Assembly (NCBI RefSeq): GCF_031143425.1
Contig: NC_090445.1
Location: forward strand, 821,102,817 to 821,166,816
Origin: Pleurodeles waltl
Taxonomy: Eukaryota > Chordata > Amphibia > Caudata > Salamandridae
Length of the DNA: 64,000 bases
Direction of reading: 5' to 3'
Shown: positions 1-10,038 of the stretch, piece by piece
Position numbering within the stretch: position 1 is the stretch's first letter
How the letters are laid out: each line of letters opens with the position of its first letter
Translations under genes and position numbers: made by a program
Notes under the pieces: generated by a model
What the model was told of the DNA's origin: nothing
Database searches by the model: none
The model's input: the letters and a program-made list of their open reading frames with translations, nothing else

Positions 1-194
1 ACAGGCAGATGGAACACTCAGCAGCAGAATTCTCGCTAGTGTGGTGATTTTAATAATGCCCTAGTTGTACAGTGCTGAAAACGGAAATATGCACTCCCTT
101 AAGTAATCCTGCAGGTGTTCAGTGGTCCCTTCCTCTAACTGTTTTCTTCAAATACTAGGCTATGCGGCAGTCCTTCTGTAGATGCTGTTATACT

Positions 195-714
195 CAGTTG
201 CGGCTGGCCACTCCTCATAGTGGCGGGGCGGCAAAACAAAAATACAAAAAAATACATATAAAAAAATTGTACGTACCTTGTCGCTGCGCTGCTCCCGCTT
301 CACGGCTGTCGCACTCCAGGCACAGGCTCCCAGCCCGCCGTGCGCCAATCATGACGCTGCTAAGAGCAGCATTATGATTGGCTGGGGTGCCCAGTCAGGG
401 CGCTCCAACACAGACTGGGAGCCTGTGCCAGCTCTCTCTAACTCAGCTACACAGTGCCTGGTTGGAGATAGCCCTTGTACGCATGTGTGTTTGGCTGGCC
501 CAAGACGGCCGGCCGGCCAAACATACATGCTCACTGAGGGGAGTGCTCTGTGCACTCCCCTCCATGCTTGTCACCCCAATGGCCCTGTCCCTTTAGAAAC
601 AAAATGACACTAAACAGCGTTTATTGTTGTTTTGTTTCTAAAGGTTTGAGGCTCCTGCTGCTGCGGGGAGGGGAGTGGCAACGCTCCTCCGCCCTAATGG
701 AAGAGCCGCCCCTG
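195..714 (-). mobile_element. hAT-type MITE, family A copy 1
   Basis: Non-autonomous DNA transposon of 520 bp with no transposase frame. It begins CAGTTGCGGCT and ends AGCCGCCCCTG, imperfect terminal inverted repeats of the CAGTGGCGGCT type. A perfect 8-bp target-site duplication, GTTATACT, lies at 187-194 and 715-722; an 8-bp TSD with CAGTG-type ends is the hAT signature. It is the reverse complement of the copy at 45,344-45,852 and related to those at 19,862 and 27,522. Inside, GAGGGGAGTGC (536-546) and GCACTCCCCTC (552-562) form a perfect 11-bp hairpin. Open frames across it are incidental. The superfamily assignment is inferred from ends and TSD. Confidence 0.85.
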
Positions 715-722
715 GTTATACT

Positions 723-1400
723 CTTCTCTTTTCATGAAAGCTTGCCCAAGGACTGTGGGGTTCTCCATGAGTCATTCGGTGCTTCTAATGTAATCCCACA
801 ACTAAGACGACTATGGATTTTGCAGTGTGCCTGTTGCTTTAGGATGGAGCACAGTTTTCAAGTTGTTGGCTATGGGTTCACGTTTGTGCACTATCTGTAC
901 GCTGTTGATTGTGAATTGCTTAAAGGAGGCACTGACCATTACGGGAGGATTGTTCAGTTTTTAGGGCTCACCTGCGACAGTGCATCAATGTGCCTTACTT
1001 TCGGTGGGGTATTGCTTACAATAAAGAACTTGAAGCCCACCTGTTGACTACTGTTTGTTGGCTTCATTGTCACTCTTCTTTGCTACCTCCTAAGTGGCCA
1101 ATGTGTGCCAGGTGTCACTGTTTCTTTCTGTGAAGCAAAGGCCAAGCATGCATAGATTCCTCTTGAATGATGTCCATCATTTGATCGCATTGTTATGGAT
1201 ATACTATTTCTTTTACTGCTACCTTTTTCTATACATAATTTTTTATATTTTTAGATTGCATATCACCTTTCAGGTACATGTTTTAGGACACTTCTCTGGT
1301 TCAGTTTTGTGCTACTTTCTCTATTTTCCCTTTAAGCCTCATACCGTGGCAATGATCTTAAGTTTGGTTCCTTTTTTAAGTAAGTTACATGACAACTGTA
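723..1400. other. Unassigned sequence
   Basis: No gene, RNA or repeat recognised. An open frame running out of the MITE continues to about 1,047 but has no recognisable domain, and its first half lies inside the transposon, so I treat it as chance. The sequence becomes T-rich near 1,200-1,260 before the satellite. Confidence 0.5.
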
Positions 1401-3330
1401 TTACTCTACGCCAGTCTGCTATATGCCACTCCACTTTATGCCACACCACCTTACACCATCCCACTATATGCCACACCACTCTACACGCCTCTCAGTTCTA
1501 CTCTACCATGTCACTGCACTCTGTGCCACTCTGCGCCACTCCACTCTACTTTATGCGCTCTGTGCCACTCCACTCTATGCTACTGCTTCCGTCACTCCAG
1601 CCTATGACACTCCCCTCTACACCACACCACTCTATGCCACGTCACTATACGCTATCTGATTCTGCTTTGCAATACCACTCCGCTCTGTGCCACTCGACTG
1701 TACTCTACGCTGCTCCTCTGTCCTCTATGCCACGCCACTCCACTCCACACTACATCACTCCACTTTGCAACTCCACTCTACCCCACTTTATGCCACTACA
1801 CTTTATGCCACTCCACCCTGTGCTACTCCACCACTCGAGGCCGTGCTACACCACTACACTCTACTCTTCGCCCCTCTGCCACTTCACTCTATGCCACCCT
1901 GCATCACTCTACACTACTTGACCCTATGCCTTTTGACCCTATGCCACTCCACACCACTCTGCCATGCCACTTATCTCCACTCCATCCTGTCACTCCAGTT
2001 ACGCCACTTTACCCTACACCACTCCACTCTATGCCACATCACTATATGCCATGCAACTCTACTCTGCAACGCCACTCCATCCTACATCACTCCAGCCTAT
2101 GCCACTTTACCCTCCACCACTCCACTCTATGCCACATCATTATATGCCATGCAACTCTACCCTGCAAGGCCACTTCATTGTACTCTATGCTACTCCACTG
2201 TCCTCTACGTCACTCCACCTTATGTCACATCGCTCTGTGCCGTGCCACTCTGTCCCATGCTGCTCTATGCCACTCTACCCCACTCTACTCTACATGCCAC
2301 TCTACCCTTTCTATGCCACTCTACTCTATATCACTCTACTTTGTGCCACTGCGCTATGCCACTCCACCCTGCACTACTTCACACCACTCTATGCCATGCT
2401 ACATCACTCAACACTATGCCACATCACTCTATGCCTCGCTCCATCACTCTACGCCACTCCACTATATTCCACTTGACTCTATGCCACTCCGTGTCATGCC
2501 ATTCTATGCCATCCCACATCATTCCACTCTATGCCACTTCACTCCACCATGCCACTTCACGCTATGCTACTCCACCCTACGCCACTTCCGCTTAGACCAC
2601 TCCATCCGACACCACTCAGTGCCATGCCACTCTACTCTACACCATGCCACTCTACTCCACTTCATTCTACATTAAGCTACTGTACTCTGTGCCTCTCCAT
2701 TTTACAACATCCCACTTACTGTACGTCATTCCAGAGCACCCTAAGCCACTTCATCCTATGCCACTCCACTCTATGCCACTCTATTCCACTCTATGCCACT
2801 CCACTCTGCTCTACGCCACTCTACTCCATGCCACTCTAGTCTATGCCACTCTACTCGACATGCCACTCTGCGCCACTCTACTTGATGATACTCTATGCCA
2901 CTGTCCTCTGCCTTCTCTTCTTCACCCTTCTCCTGCATGCCCTCCTCCTGCACACCCCCCCTTTATGCCCCTTTCTTCTATGCCACTCCACTCTGTGCTC
3001 CACTATGCATATCCACTCCTCTGTACTGTACGCCAGTGAAACCCAACCTTTTTATCGCCGCGGACCGGTAAATGTTTGATAATTTTTCCGTGGCCCGCCT
3101 GTTTTGATTTAATAATTTTAATTTAATTGTATTTAAACATGCCTTCAAGATTTGAAGACCTCGGGCGGCCTGGTGCCGATTGATCCGCGGACCGGCACCG
3201 GTCCGCGGCCCGGGGGTTGGGGAACACTGCTGTACGCCACTCCACTCTCTGCAACTCTGTGATTCTGCTCCATGCTAAGCCACTCCTCTTCGCCCCTTTA
3301 CTTTATGCCACTCTACTCTACACCACACCT
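1401..3330. repeat. Pentamer-based satellite (ACTCT/ACTCC/ATGCC)
   Basis: About 1.9 kb of degenerate tandem repeat built from 5-bp words such as ACTCT, ACTCC and ATGCC, most often arranged in 10- and 15-bp phrases such as CCACTCTATG. Because the units are multiples of five, rarely contain stops and often contain ATG, all three forward frames stay open for long stretches (up to 302 codons, rich in Met-Pro-Leu, His-Ser-Thr and Tyr-Ala-Thr). These are not proteins. The array is split by a 196-bp MITE at 3,034-3,229 and resumes after it, decaying by about 3,330. Confidence 0.9.
3034..3229. mobile_element. hAT-type MITE inserted in the satellite
   Basis: A 196-bp element with ends CAGTGAAACCCAACC and GGTTGGGGAACACTG (imperfect inverted repeats) and a perfect 8-bp TSD, CTGTACGC, at 3,026-3,033 and 3,230-3,237. 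The GC-rich 3' part holds a near-palindrome around CCGCGGACCGG...CCGGTCCGCGG (3,185-3,208), the 5' part repeats CCGCGGACCGGT, and the middle is AT-rich. It has no coding capacity. The insertion is younger than the satellite it splits. Similar short elements with these ends are widespread in vertebrates, from memory. Confidence 0.88.
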
Positions 3331-3335
3331 CTAAC

Positions 3336-3368
3336 TTTTAGCCATGCTGCTGTATAACATGGCTAAAA
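3336..3368. repeat. 11-bp perfect inverted repeat
   Basis: TTTTAGCCATG (3,336-3,346) and CATGGCTAAAA (3,358-3,368) are perfect inverted repeats around an 11-bp spacer, just beyond the satellite's decaying edge. It could be the remnant of a small palindromic element; there is no U-tract or gene context to suggest a terminator. Confidence 0.6.
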
Positions 3369-5443
3369 GACATAACAATGCTAATAGCTCTTGAATAGGG
3401 GAGGCCTATTGGCTTCACAATGCCTGTTTATTGCCTAGCTGGTGGGGGTTCTTTATTATTATTTTTTTAAACTATAATCTCTTATAGGTACAATAGTGTT
3501 AATTTTTTTCTTTTCTTTTCTTGCTCCTTTGGAGTGCAGTCCTAAAGAAGACGTGCATGTTCAATATTTTGTTTGGCTTTAATTCTTTGTAAATATCAGA
3601 TAAACAATCATGGATAGTCCTTCTGCTTTATCTAGCTCCATATAATGTTTAGAATAATCTATTTTTGTATTTGCATAATACCATATTTCTTCTGAAGAGT
3701 GCTTGTAGATGAAGGTTTGTTGCAGAGCAGTAGTAAGCTTTAATTTGTAGGCTCGGCTTCCTCGGGTTTATGGTCTAAAATCAGAATTTTGAGCAGAAAG
3801 ACAATATGTCCAAGCTAGTCCAGTAAATGTGATCAAATGGATCATGGGGGCATTCGTATATTTCCAAACCTGCCATGCTCTGGGGGGTGTAAATGTGCAT
3901 TGGACAGTGTGTGCCCTCTTGGATGACGGTCCTGAATTGCTGGGAGGTATTATGAAAAGAAACGCTGTTGTCCATCATCAGCATGCGCTGATCGCCTGTG
4001 TAATCCCGTTCAGTGTTTTCTTGGGAATAACTCATGTCACAGCTCCTTGTCAATCATCTGTAATGGTGAATGTATACCTCGCGCCCCTCTGTACCAGTGC
4101 AGCCTATCGTTGGGCTCAGAGTGGAGTGTTTGCATTGAATCTAATAGAGCAGTGTCAGATGTTGCATAGGAAAATGTACGAAATTCAGTTGTTGCCCCTG
4201 AAGCTTCTGAGAGAACTAGTGACATCGGGGAGTTCTAATTTTGTACTTTGAGGGGAAACAGCTGGTTGCGGAGAGCATTCGTTTTCTGCGTTCTCTTCCT
4301 TATGTCACATCCGGAGAGAGTTCCACTAAATGGTAAATAAAAAAAACGTCGCCCAATCGCCTGCTCTCATACCACCGGCTTCTGGTAATTGGAGACTTTT
4401 GAGCGTTAGGACTGTGAAGTACCGTGCACGCTGCTTGTAGATATTATTTGTAGCTTCAGATCTAGCTATACAAGTGGAGGCGATGTATGACATCACTGTC
4501 TGTGACAGGGCTTCTCCTGGTGTCTGGATTCTGGGGTAGCTGTTGTGCCTGTACCACGTCTGCGTGGATGTAAAGGTTGCAGACTTTGAGTGTGTGTTAA
4601 TGTCCGTATCCGAGTAGCTGTGGGAAATGTGGCCAAGCTGAGTTTTTCCCCACCCTCTGCATGTGCCTTAAATAGTTCTGGATGCGCACGTCCTCCACTT
4701 CAAGATCACTGTAGGATGACCTAATCTTTTGGTTCTCCCTCTGACTTTCAGCACAGAAATGCAAATGGAGGGTGCCTTTGCCCCGTCCACGTCTTTATTG
4801 GACTGCAACTCTTCATAAAAAGCACTGAACCCTCTTGATACATTATGTGGATTTCGCCGCAAAGTATTTCAAGTACGTGGAAATGCTCTGAGAAGATTAC
4901 CTAGCCAATTGTAGATGTTGTCTACTTTTAGGTCAAGGTGTGATGGAATCTAAACCATGCCTATGGCCCTATCATTGTGCACGTGGACATTAGTGAAGAA
5001 CAATGTAACAGAAACAGACTAGACAAATGGAGTAAATAGAAGTTACTATGGGCTGACGACAGACTGCTCGCTAAGCCTGCTGAGACTCAGAAGGTGAACG
5101 ATGCTCTGTGGATCTCTGACCGTATGTCTTATGCTTCTCAACTTCTCAGCCTCTATAAATGTTGACCACATGGCACTCCTGGAGATCCTGCCCTCATGCA
5201 TTTTCATTATCAATACTGTTCTGGAAATGTTCACTGCCTGTCTCTCTGGCAAAAAATGTATACAGTTGGACTTCTTAGGGTCTCCGCTACACTCTGTCAT
5301 CTGTGGCATTCTGCAAGCTTCAGTACTCACTTCTGTAGCTGGACATCAAATAAACCTGGAAATCACCAGTATACCTCAGGAAGAAACCAAAGAAAAGTTC
5401 ATCATCATTAATAGGGCAGGTGTTACCAGGAGTTACTTAACAT
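3369..5443. other. Unassigned sequence
   Basis: No recognised gene. Overlapping open frames exist on both strands at 3,781-4,251 (up to 140 codons plus, 90 minus). None shows a domain I recognise, a signal peptide or a conserved motif, and frames of this length are expected by chance in 64 kb. Confidence 0.45.
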
Positions 5444-5491
5444 TTAGAACTTTTTAGACTTAGAACTTTTTAGACTTAGAACCTTTTAGAC
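5444..5491. repeat. 16-bp tandem repeat, three copies
   Basis: TTAGAACTTTTTAGAC is repeated with a 16-bp period at 5,444, 5,460 and 5,476; the third copy has one substitution. It looks like a young slippage minisatellite. Confidence 0.85.
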
Positions 5492-8399
5492 TTTCCCTTG
5501 ACCTCTCTACTGCCACTAAATCCCTTGCCTTGCACACGGAATGCAGCCTATCCTTCATATATCATGTCAAAAAAAGTCTGGTTCAGTCTATTTTGTAAAG
5601 TCAGACATGTCATCCACCATGACATCTTTTGTTCCATTGAGTAAATCCTGGTCCCTTTTCACATCAGTGGGGACAATCTAATAGGCCTCCTAGACTGTAC
5701 CTTGACCCCACTTAAGACTGACCCTGTGCAACAGCCTATAAGAACGCTGACCAATAGAGTTCAAGCAGATTTCTTTCCCCCCAATACTGGTACTCTGCCT
5801 GCCCTGTCCCGTGTGAATCTTGTTCAAGGCCTGTTGTGTGATCAACAGACCCTGTATCCCATAAGACCTTACATCAGCAACCAACTAAACACTCCTGGAG
5901 GCACTAGCACAAGCTACAGCTCTGCAGTGGCCAAACTTAATATTTCAAAGGCTATCCAAGAGATCATTTGCACGCCTTCCTTCTCCTGTAGTCTGCCAAG
6001 ATTATTATCACTTCTTTGTATACCTCCAACTGGTTTCAGTGCTGGTGCCCTTCAGAAAGTGTCTGAAGATTCGACTTTTCAATGTCTCCCATCAAGATCT
6101 GATACTTGCATCAGCCTCTTGAGCGACAGTCTACACTCCAATGTCCTTACTCTTTTATATTCTCTCCCTGTGCCCTCTCACCGCTTCATTGCAGATTACT
6201 CTCCACCCTGACGCCGTTCCTCTACCCCATTGAGTGCTCTCTCTTTCTTTATCTAAACGCTTTCCTTACCGTGTTAACCATGCCTGTGTAGTGTGTGCTT
6301 CCTTGTTGCCCTGCACACCCTTGCCTGTGGAGAGAGGCTCGTAATTATTAAGCAAGTTGTTATGATCTATGCTGTGAAGCATCATTTTCAGGCGCCAAGT
6401 CAAACATGGAAAAACACATCTTGTAACCACCGTGCCTCCGCGTCTTTAGCGAGGAGGCACGTAAAAGTGTTCAGATCGATGGCCTGGGCTCCCTGGTGGA
6501 GATTACTACGGTAGACCTGGAGGCACAAATGTGACTTTGGACATTGGGCTGTGTATGTCCGGTTGGAAACACGTGGTAAATTCCTCTGGTTTCCAAATAC
6601 TAACTGACAAACGTGAAGCTATGGAAGTCTGTTCCTAATTCAATGAGGGGGTGGTGCCACCTGGAATCTTCTCACAGTTTATTAGATTCTTATGAAACCA
6701 ACATGCCAGCAACTAGATCCAGCAGGAACCATTTCTAAATGGTCTACTGGAATTTCGACTGTGGCACACGAATCACCCCATTTATTTTTCAATTCTAATT
6801 ACAAAACAGAAAAATAGTTTTAGAGATGCAAATATAATTTTGAGAGGGAAAAACTGTTTTTTGTAGTAGAGACCTGGTGTTGCAGGAGAGGGTGTAGCTA
6901 TAGTGTATTTCAAATGGTTGGAATCGCCAATTATACGTTTTGCCCAAACAAAGGGCATCATGTTTACAACATTTTCCTATTTTTATTAGGTTCTAGTTCT
7001 TGCAACGAACCATCTAGCCAAGGTTCGCTATTAAACTACAATAGGACAAATTCGTATGTATGTGTTCCAGCTTAATGCAAAAAACGCACACTGAAGCTAA
7101 AGTAGAAATCTATGCATTTTAAGAGATACTGTCGCCCTTAAAATAAAACACCATTACTCTCCGCTACCCAGAGTGACAGGACTCCTGTTCATCCGTTAAC
7201 AATCTCTCCCAAACTTTTAGTGCCAAATCCCTCAACGGTTTACGTTAATTAAAAACTGTTTTTGTTTTTTTAAATTAGGCCTCAAACACGCCACTCTTTA
7301 AATAAATAGTCTTTTATATAATTATTTGCACCCAATGAATCACTTTGAAAATAATCTGTAAGTTAGCTCTATGATCCAGGGTCTGTTATGACTCAATATC
7401 ACAGAATAGAATCTACAATGGTCCTGTCAGGAGTTATGACATCTCGAGTTGCATGCAGCACAGCAGATGCAGCACTCCTCTGGCTGGCATGGAGGGTACA
7501 CTCCACCACCACTTCTAAGATTCAAACTATAGGGAGAATGTTCATCCTCGAAGAGCACATATGTGCCATTTCATACCTCCTATGTGCTCACTGCTCCAAT
7601 TAAGTTTCGCCCACCTTATGAAGGGGACATAAAAAGGGTGAGGCTTGGACTAGTTAGGCCTTCTTTAGCCCTTCCTGTTGAGCCAGCCATGCACACAATG
7701 GACCAGATAGATAGTTCAGCCACATATATGTTGTGTTCAAGTTACCATTTTGTTCCTTGAGGAAGAGGTATGTTGGAGATCTGAAAATGATAGCCATGGT
7801 GAAAGGATAGGCTTAAAAAAAAAGCTAAGGAGAGAACAGGTCCACCTGGACAAAATACAGTCTATTCTGTGTGAGTTGCTGTTTAATATCAGCAGCCATG
7901 TACATGGAAGGGAGAAGCTAACACAGTTATGAAATTTGCACTTGGATTTGCATAACCATACCACCTGCTCCAAGACACCTTCATATGTGAATCAATGAAG
8001 GTATCTGTGAGCCTAACCAGATTAGGGACTAACTCCCCCCCCCACCCCCCCCACAAGAGAGGAGTTAATATTCCTGACCATCTCAGAGTTACATCATCAC
8101 ACAAGGCATACACCCTCCAAGTGTAGAGAGCACAGCAGCACTGTTTGTATGACTGAATCACTCATGCTTTTATTATGCATCCATTACCACACCGCCTTTA
8201 CCATGCACATGCCTTTACCACTCATGCCTTTACAATGAAATTGCAAGTATATATCAGGTAAGTAAAACCTATATTTAAATAATAATATATATATATATTC
8301 ACTGAGAAAACCATAGGTTTGGTCATGGCGGCATAGGTTGGTGTGAGTGGGTGTGTTTTTTGTTTTTTTGTTGTTGTTTTTTTTTCTTCTTCATAATGC
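5492..8399. other. Unassigned sequence with short homopolymers
   Basis: No gene recognised. The longest open frame (5,702-6,211, plus strand, 169 codons) is rich in Ser, Pro, Leu and Thr and has no motif I know. A C-rich run lies at 8,033-8,052, and a short TA run at 8,283-8,300. The stretch around 8,160-8,260 (CATGCCTTTACAAT-like words) resembles the reverse complement of 10,070-10,160, suggesting a shared small repeat. Confidence 0.4.
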
Positions 8400-9110
8400 A
8401 TCGGATCCATGGGTCTTCTGCAGAGTTGCACTGGGGGCTGTGCTGAGCACCACGGTGGGCCCGTAGATCCGTGGAATGGCCCAAAACAATGTGCACAATT
8501 TGTGCTCAAGAGGGGTCCCTCAGGGACCCTGCCATCTCTTCAGTGGGTCAGGATACTTGTATCCGGACCCCTTATGCCAATTTGTTAATGTTTATTCTTC
8601 TCCCGACCTGATGCAAGAATAAAAATGTCAGCCACAACTTTCTCCGAGTTTGTGGCCAGCCAATAAAGGCCTTGCTTTTTCCCCAGATCGACGAAACATT
8701 TGCGAGTGGATCAGCAAGGGATCAGCATCCCGAGATATCTGTATTTCTTTTTTTTTTAATAACTCCAAAACTACTGAACAGATTTAAACCAAATGCCAAA
8801 AAGGGCTCTTGTTTGACAAAGAGCTACTTTTCTGCAAAATTTGGTGTAATTCCGCCTAGTGATTTGGGCTGCAGTCGTGTCTAAATCTCTGTGGGAAATT
8901 GCATGGGCAAAAAACGTTTTGAGACCCCCCCCCCCCCCCCCCCCTTTTTCTCTGCCCCTTCTTAACAAATCACCCTGATACTTTCCACAGAGCAGATAAA
9001 TGTACCACTGCACTACTGGGGTCAATTTTGTGAAGATTTATCAAACACCACCAAAGTTATTAGCAACATAAAAAATGCTTTGCATATAGGAAATAGGTCC
9101 TAACTATAGC
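8400..9110 (+). repeat. Dispersed repeat, copy 1
   Basis: From about 8,740 to 9,060 this matches 57,610-57,975 in the same orientation as a diverged copy. Shared anchors include TACTGAACA near the start, GGTGTAATTC/GGAGTAATTC, TGATTTGGGCTG/GGTTTGGGCTG, AATCACCC, and CACCAAAGTTAT/CGCCAAAGTTAT. The family identity is unknown to me. A 20-base C run (8,925-8,944) sits inside it. The GC-richer part at 8,400-8,700 may be a different repeat, as the second copy lacks it. Confidence 0.6.
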
Positions 9111-9133
9111 TACCTATTGGCTAACGCCAGTAG

Positions 9134-9139
<6 letters not shown>

Positions 9140-9181
<42 letters not shown>
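9140..9181. repeat. TA microsatellite
   Basis: About 42 bp of uninterrupted TA dinucleotides between two dispersed repeats. Confidence 0.95.
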
Positions 9182-9184
<3 letters not shown>

Positions 9185-9188
9185 CTTA

Positions 9189-9325
9189 AAAAAACAAAGG
9201 TTACAGGGACATGATAGTTAGTCTTAATTTACACACACAAAACCATAGAAATCCAGCAGTTACAGTTATGGTTATCTGAAGTAATTATAAGTTGTGCCCT
9301 AAGGTAACTATAACTCGTGCCCCTG
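9189..9325 (-). repeat. Dispersed repeat Z, copy 1
   Basis: About 137 bp that is the reverse complement of 51,121-51,260. Shared words include AAAACCATAGAAATYCA, CTAACTATAAC, ACTATAACTCGTGCCCC and a GGTTACAG start. The core is rich in TTATAGTTA-like words. No coding capacity; family unknown. Confidence 0.7.
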
Positions 9326-9470
9326 GCATGCAAAGTTTTCTCCTCAATATTTTACTGCAAATATTACATTGTGTGATGGAAGCGAGAGAGAAAGTGACAG
9401 GCCCACGTTCCGCAGCCTGAAGGCCCCCGTGGTCCCAGCTGGCTCCCCGCCTCCTACGAGAGCCGACATT

Positions 9471-9567
9471 GCTCCTGCATGCAGGGAGCTGCTGGAAATG
9501 CAGCCCCCTGCATGCAGGAGCATTACTTTCATCGGTTTCCCTGCCCACATGTCTGTGTGCAGGGAAA
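9471..9567. repeat. Two adjacent hairpins (inverted repeats)
   Basis: First hairpin: GCTCCTGCATGCAGGG (9,471-9,486) pairs perfectly with CCCTGCATGCAGGAGC (9,506-9,521), and an inner GCTGC/GCAGC pair extends it. Second hairpin: TTTCCCTGC (9,536-9,544) pairs with GCAGGGAAA (9,559-9,567), and the outer flanks continue it to about 20 bp with mismatches. Two strong stems back to back suggest a palindromic repeat unit rather than an RNA gene. Confidence 0.8.
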
Positions 9568-9657
9568 TAGATGAAAACTCCGCTTCCAGCAAGTGGGAGC
9601 GTTTTGATCAGTAGGTAATAGATATATCTATCTATCTATCTACTGATTGACTCCGAG

Positions 9658-10038
9658 TCCTAACCCCTAAACTCACTTAATCCTAAAAATACCCTTACCA
9701 TCCAAATACCCTTTCCAACCCTTAACCCTAAAAAGACACTTACTACCCAAATGCCTAGCCCAATCTAAACCCTAAAAAAAAAAATACTACCCAAATATCC
9801 TTACCCGCCCTAAACCCTAAAACACCCTTACCCCCCAAATACCCTTACCTACCCCTAAACCATAAAAACCCTTACCACCTAAATTCCCCTACCTACCCTA
9901 AACCCTAAAAATAGCTACCCACAGAAATATCCTTACCCACCCTAACCTTAAAAACACACTTACTACCCAAATGCCCTTGCCCACCCTAAACTCTAAAAAT
10001 ACCCATACTCTCCAAATACCAATACCCACCCTAAAAAC
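9658..10038. repeat. CCCTAAA-rich minisatellite
   Basis: About 380 bp of imperfect tandem repeat with a unit of roughly 45-50 bp. Each unit combines CCCTAAACCCTAAAA-like text with TACCCTTACCACCCAAATA-like text. It resembles telomeric CCCTAA words but is interspersed and degenerate, so it is an interstitial minisatellite, not a telomere. A short TATC run (about 9,620-9,640) precedes it. Confidence 0.85.

Noticed and set aside
1094..2839. Long Met-, Pro- and His-rich open frames (up to 302 codons)
   Set aside because: They lie in, or run into, the pentamer satellite and are open in all three forward frames at once, which a real gene would not be.
3781..4251. Overlapping plus (140 codon) and minus (90 codon) frames that looked protein-like
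   Set aside because: No domain or motif recognised, the minus reading needs a frameshift to extend, and frames of this size are expected by chance in this much sequence.
5702..6211. 169-codon plus-strand frame as a possible exon or gene
   Set aside because: Composition is Ser/Pro/Leu/Thr-rich with no recognisable domain, no promoter and no support on either side; kept as unassigned.
9658..10038. Chromosome end (telomere)
   Set aside because: The CCCTAA words are interspersed in a longer degenerate unit and ordinary sequence lies on both sides.
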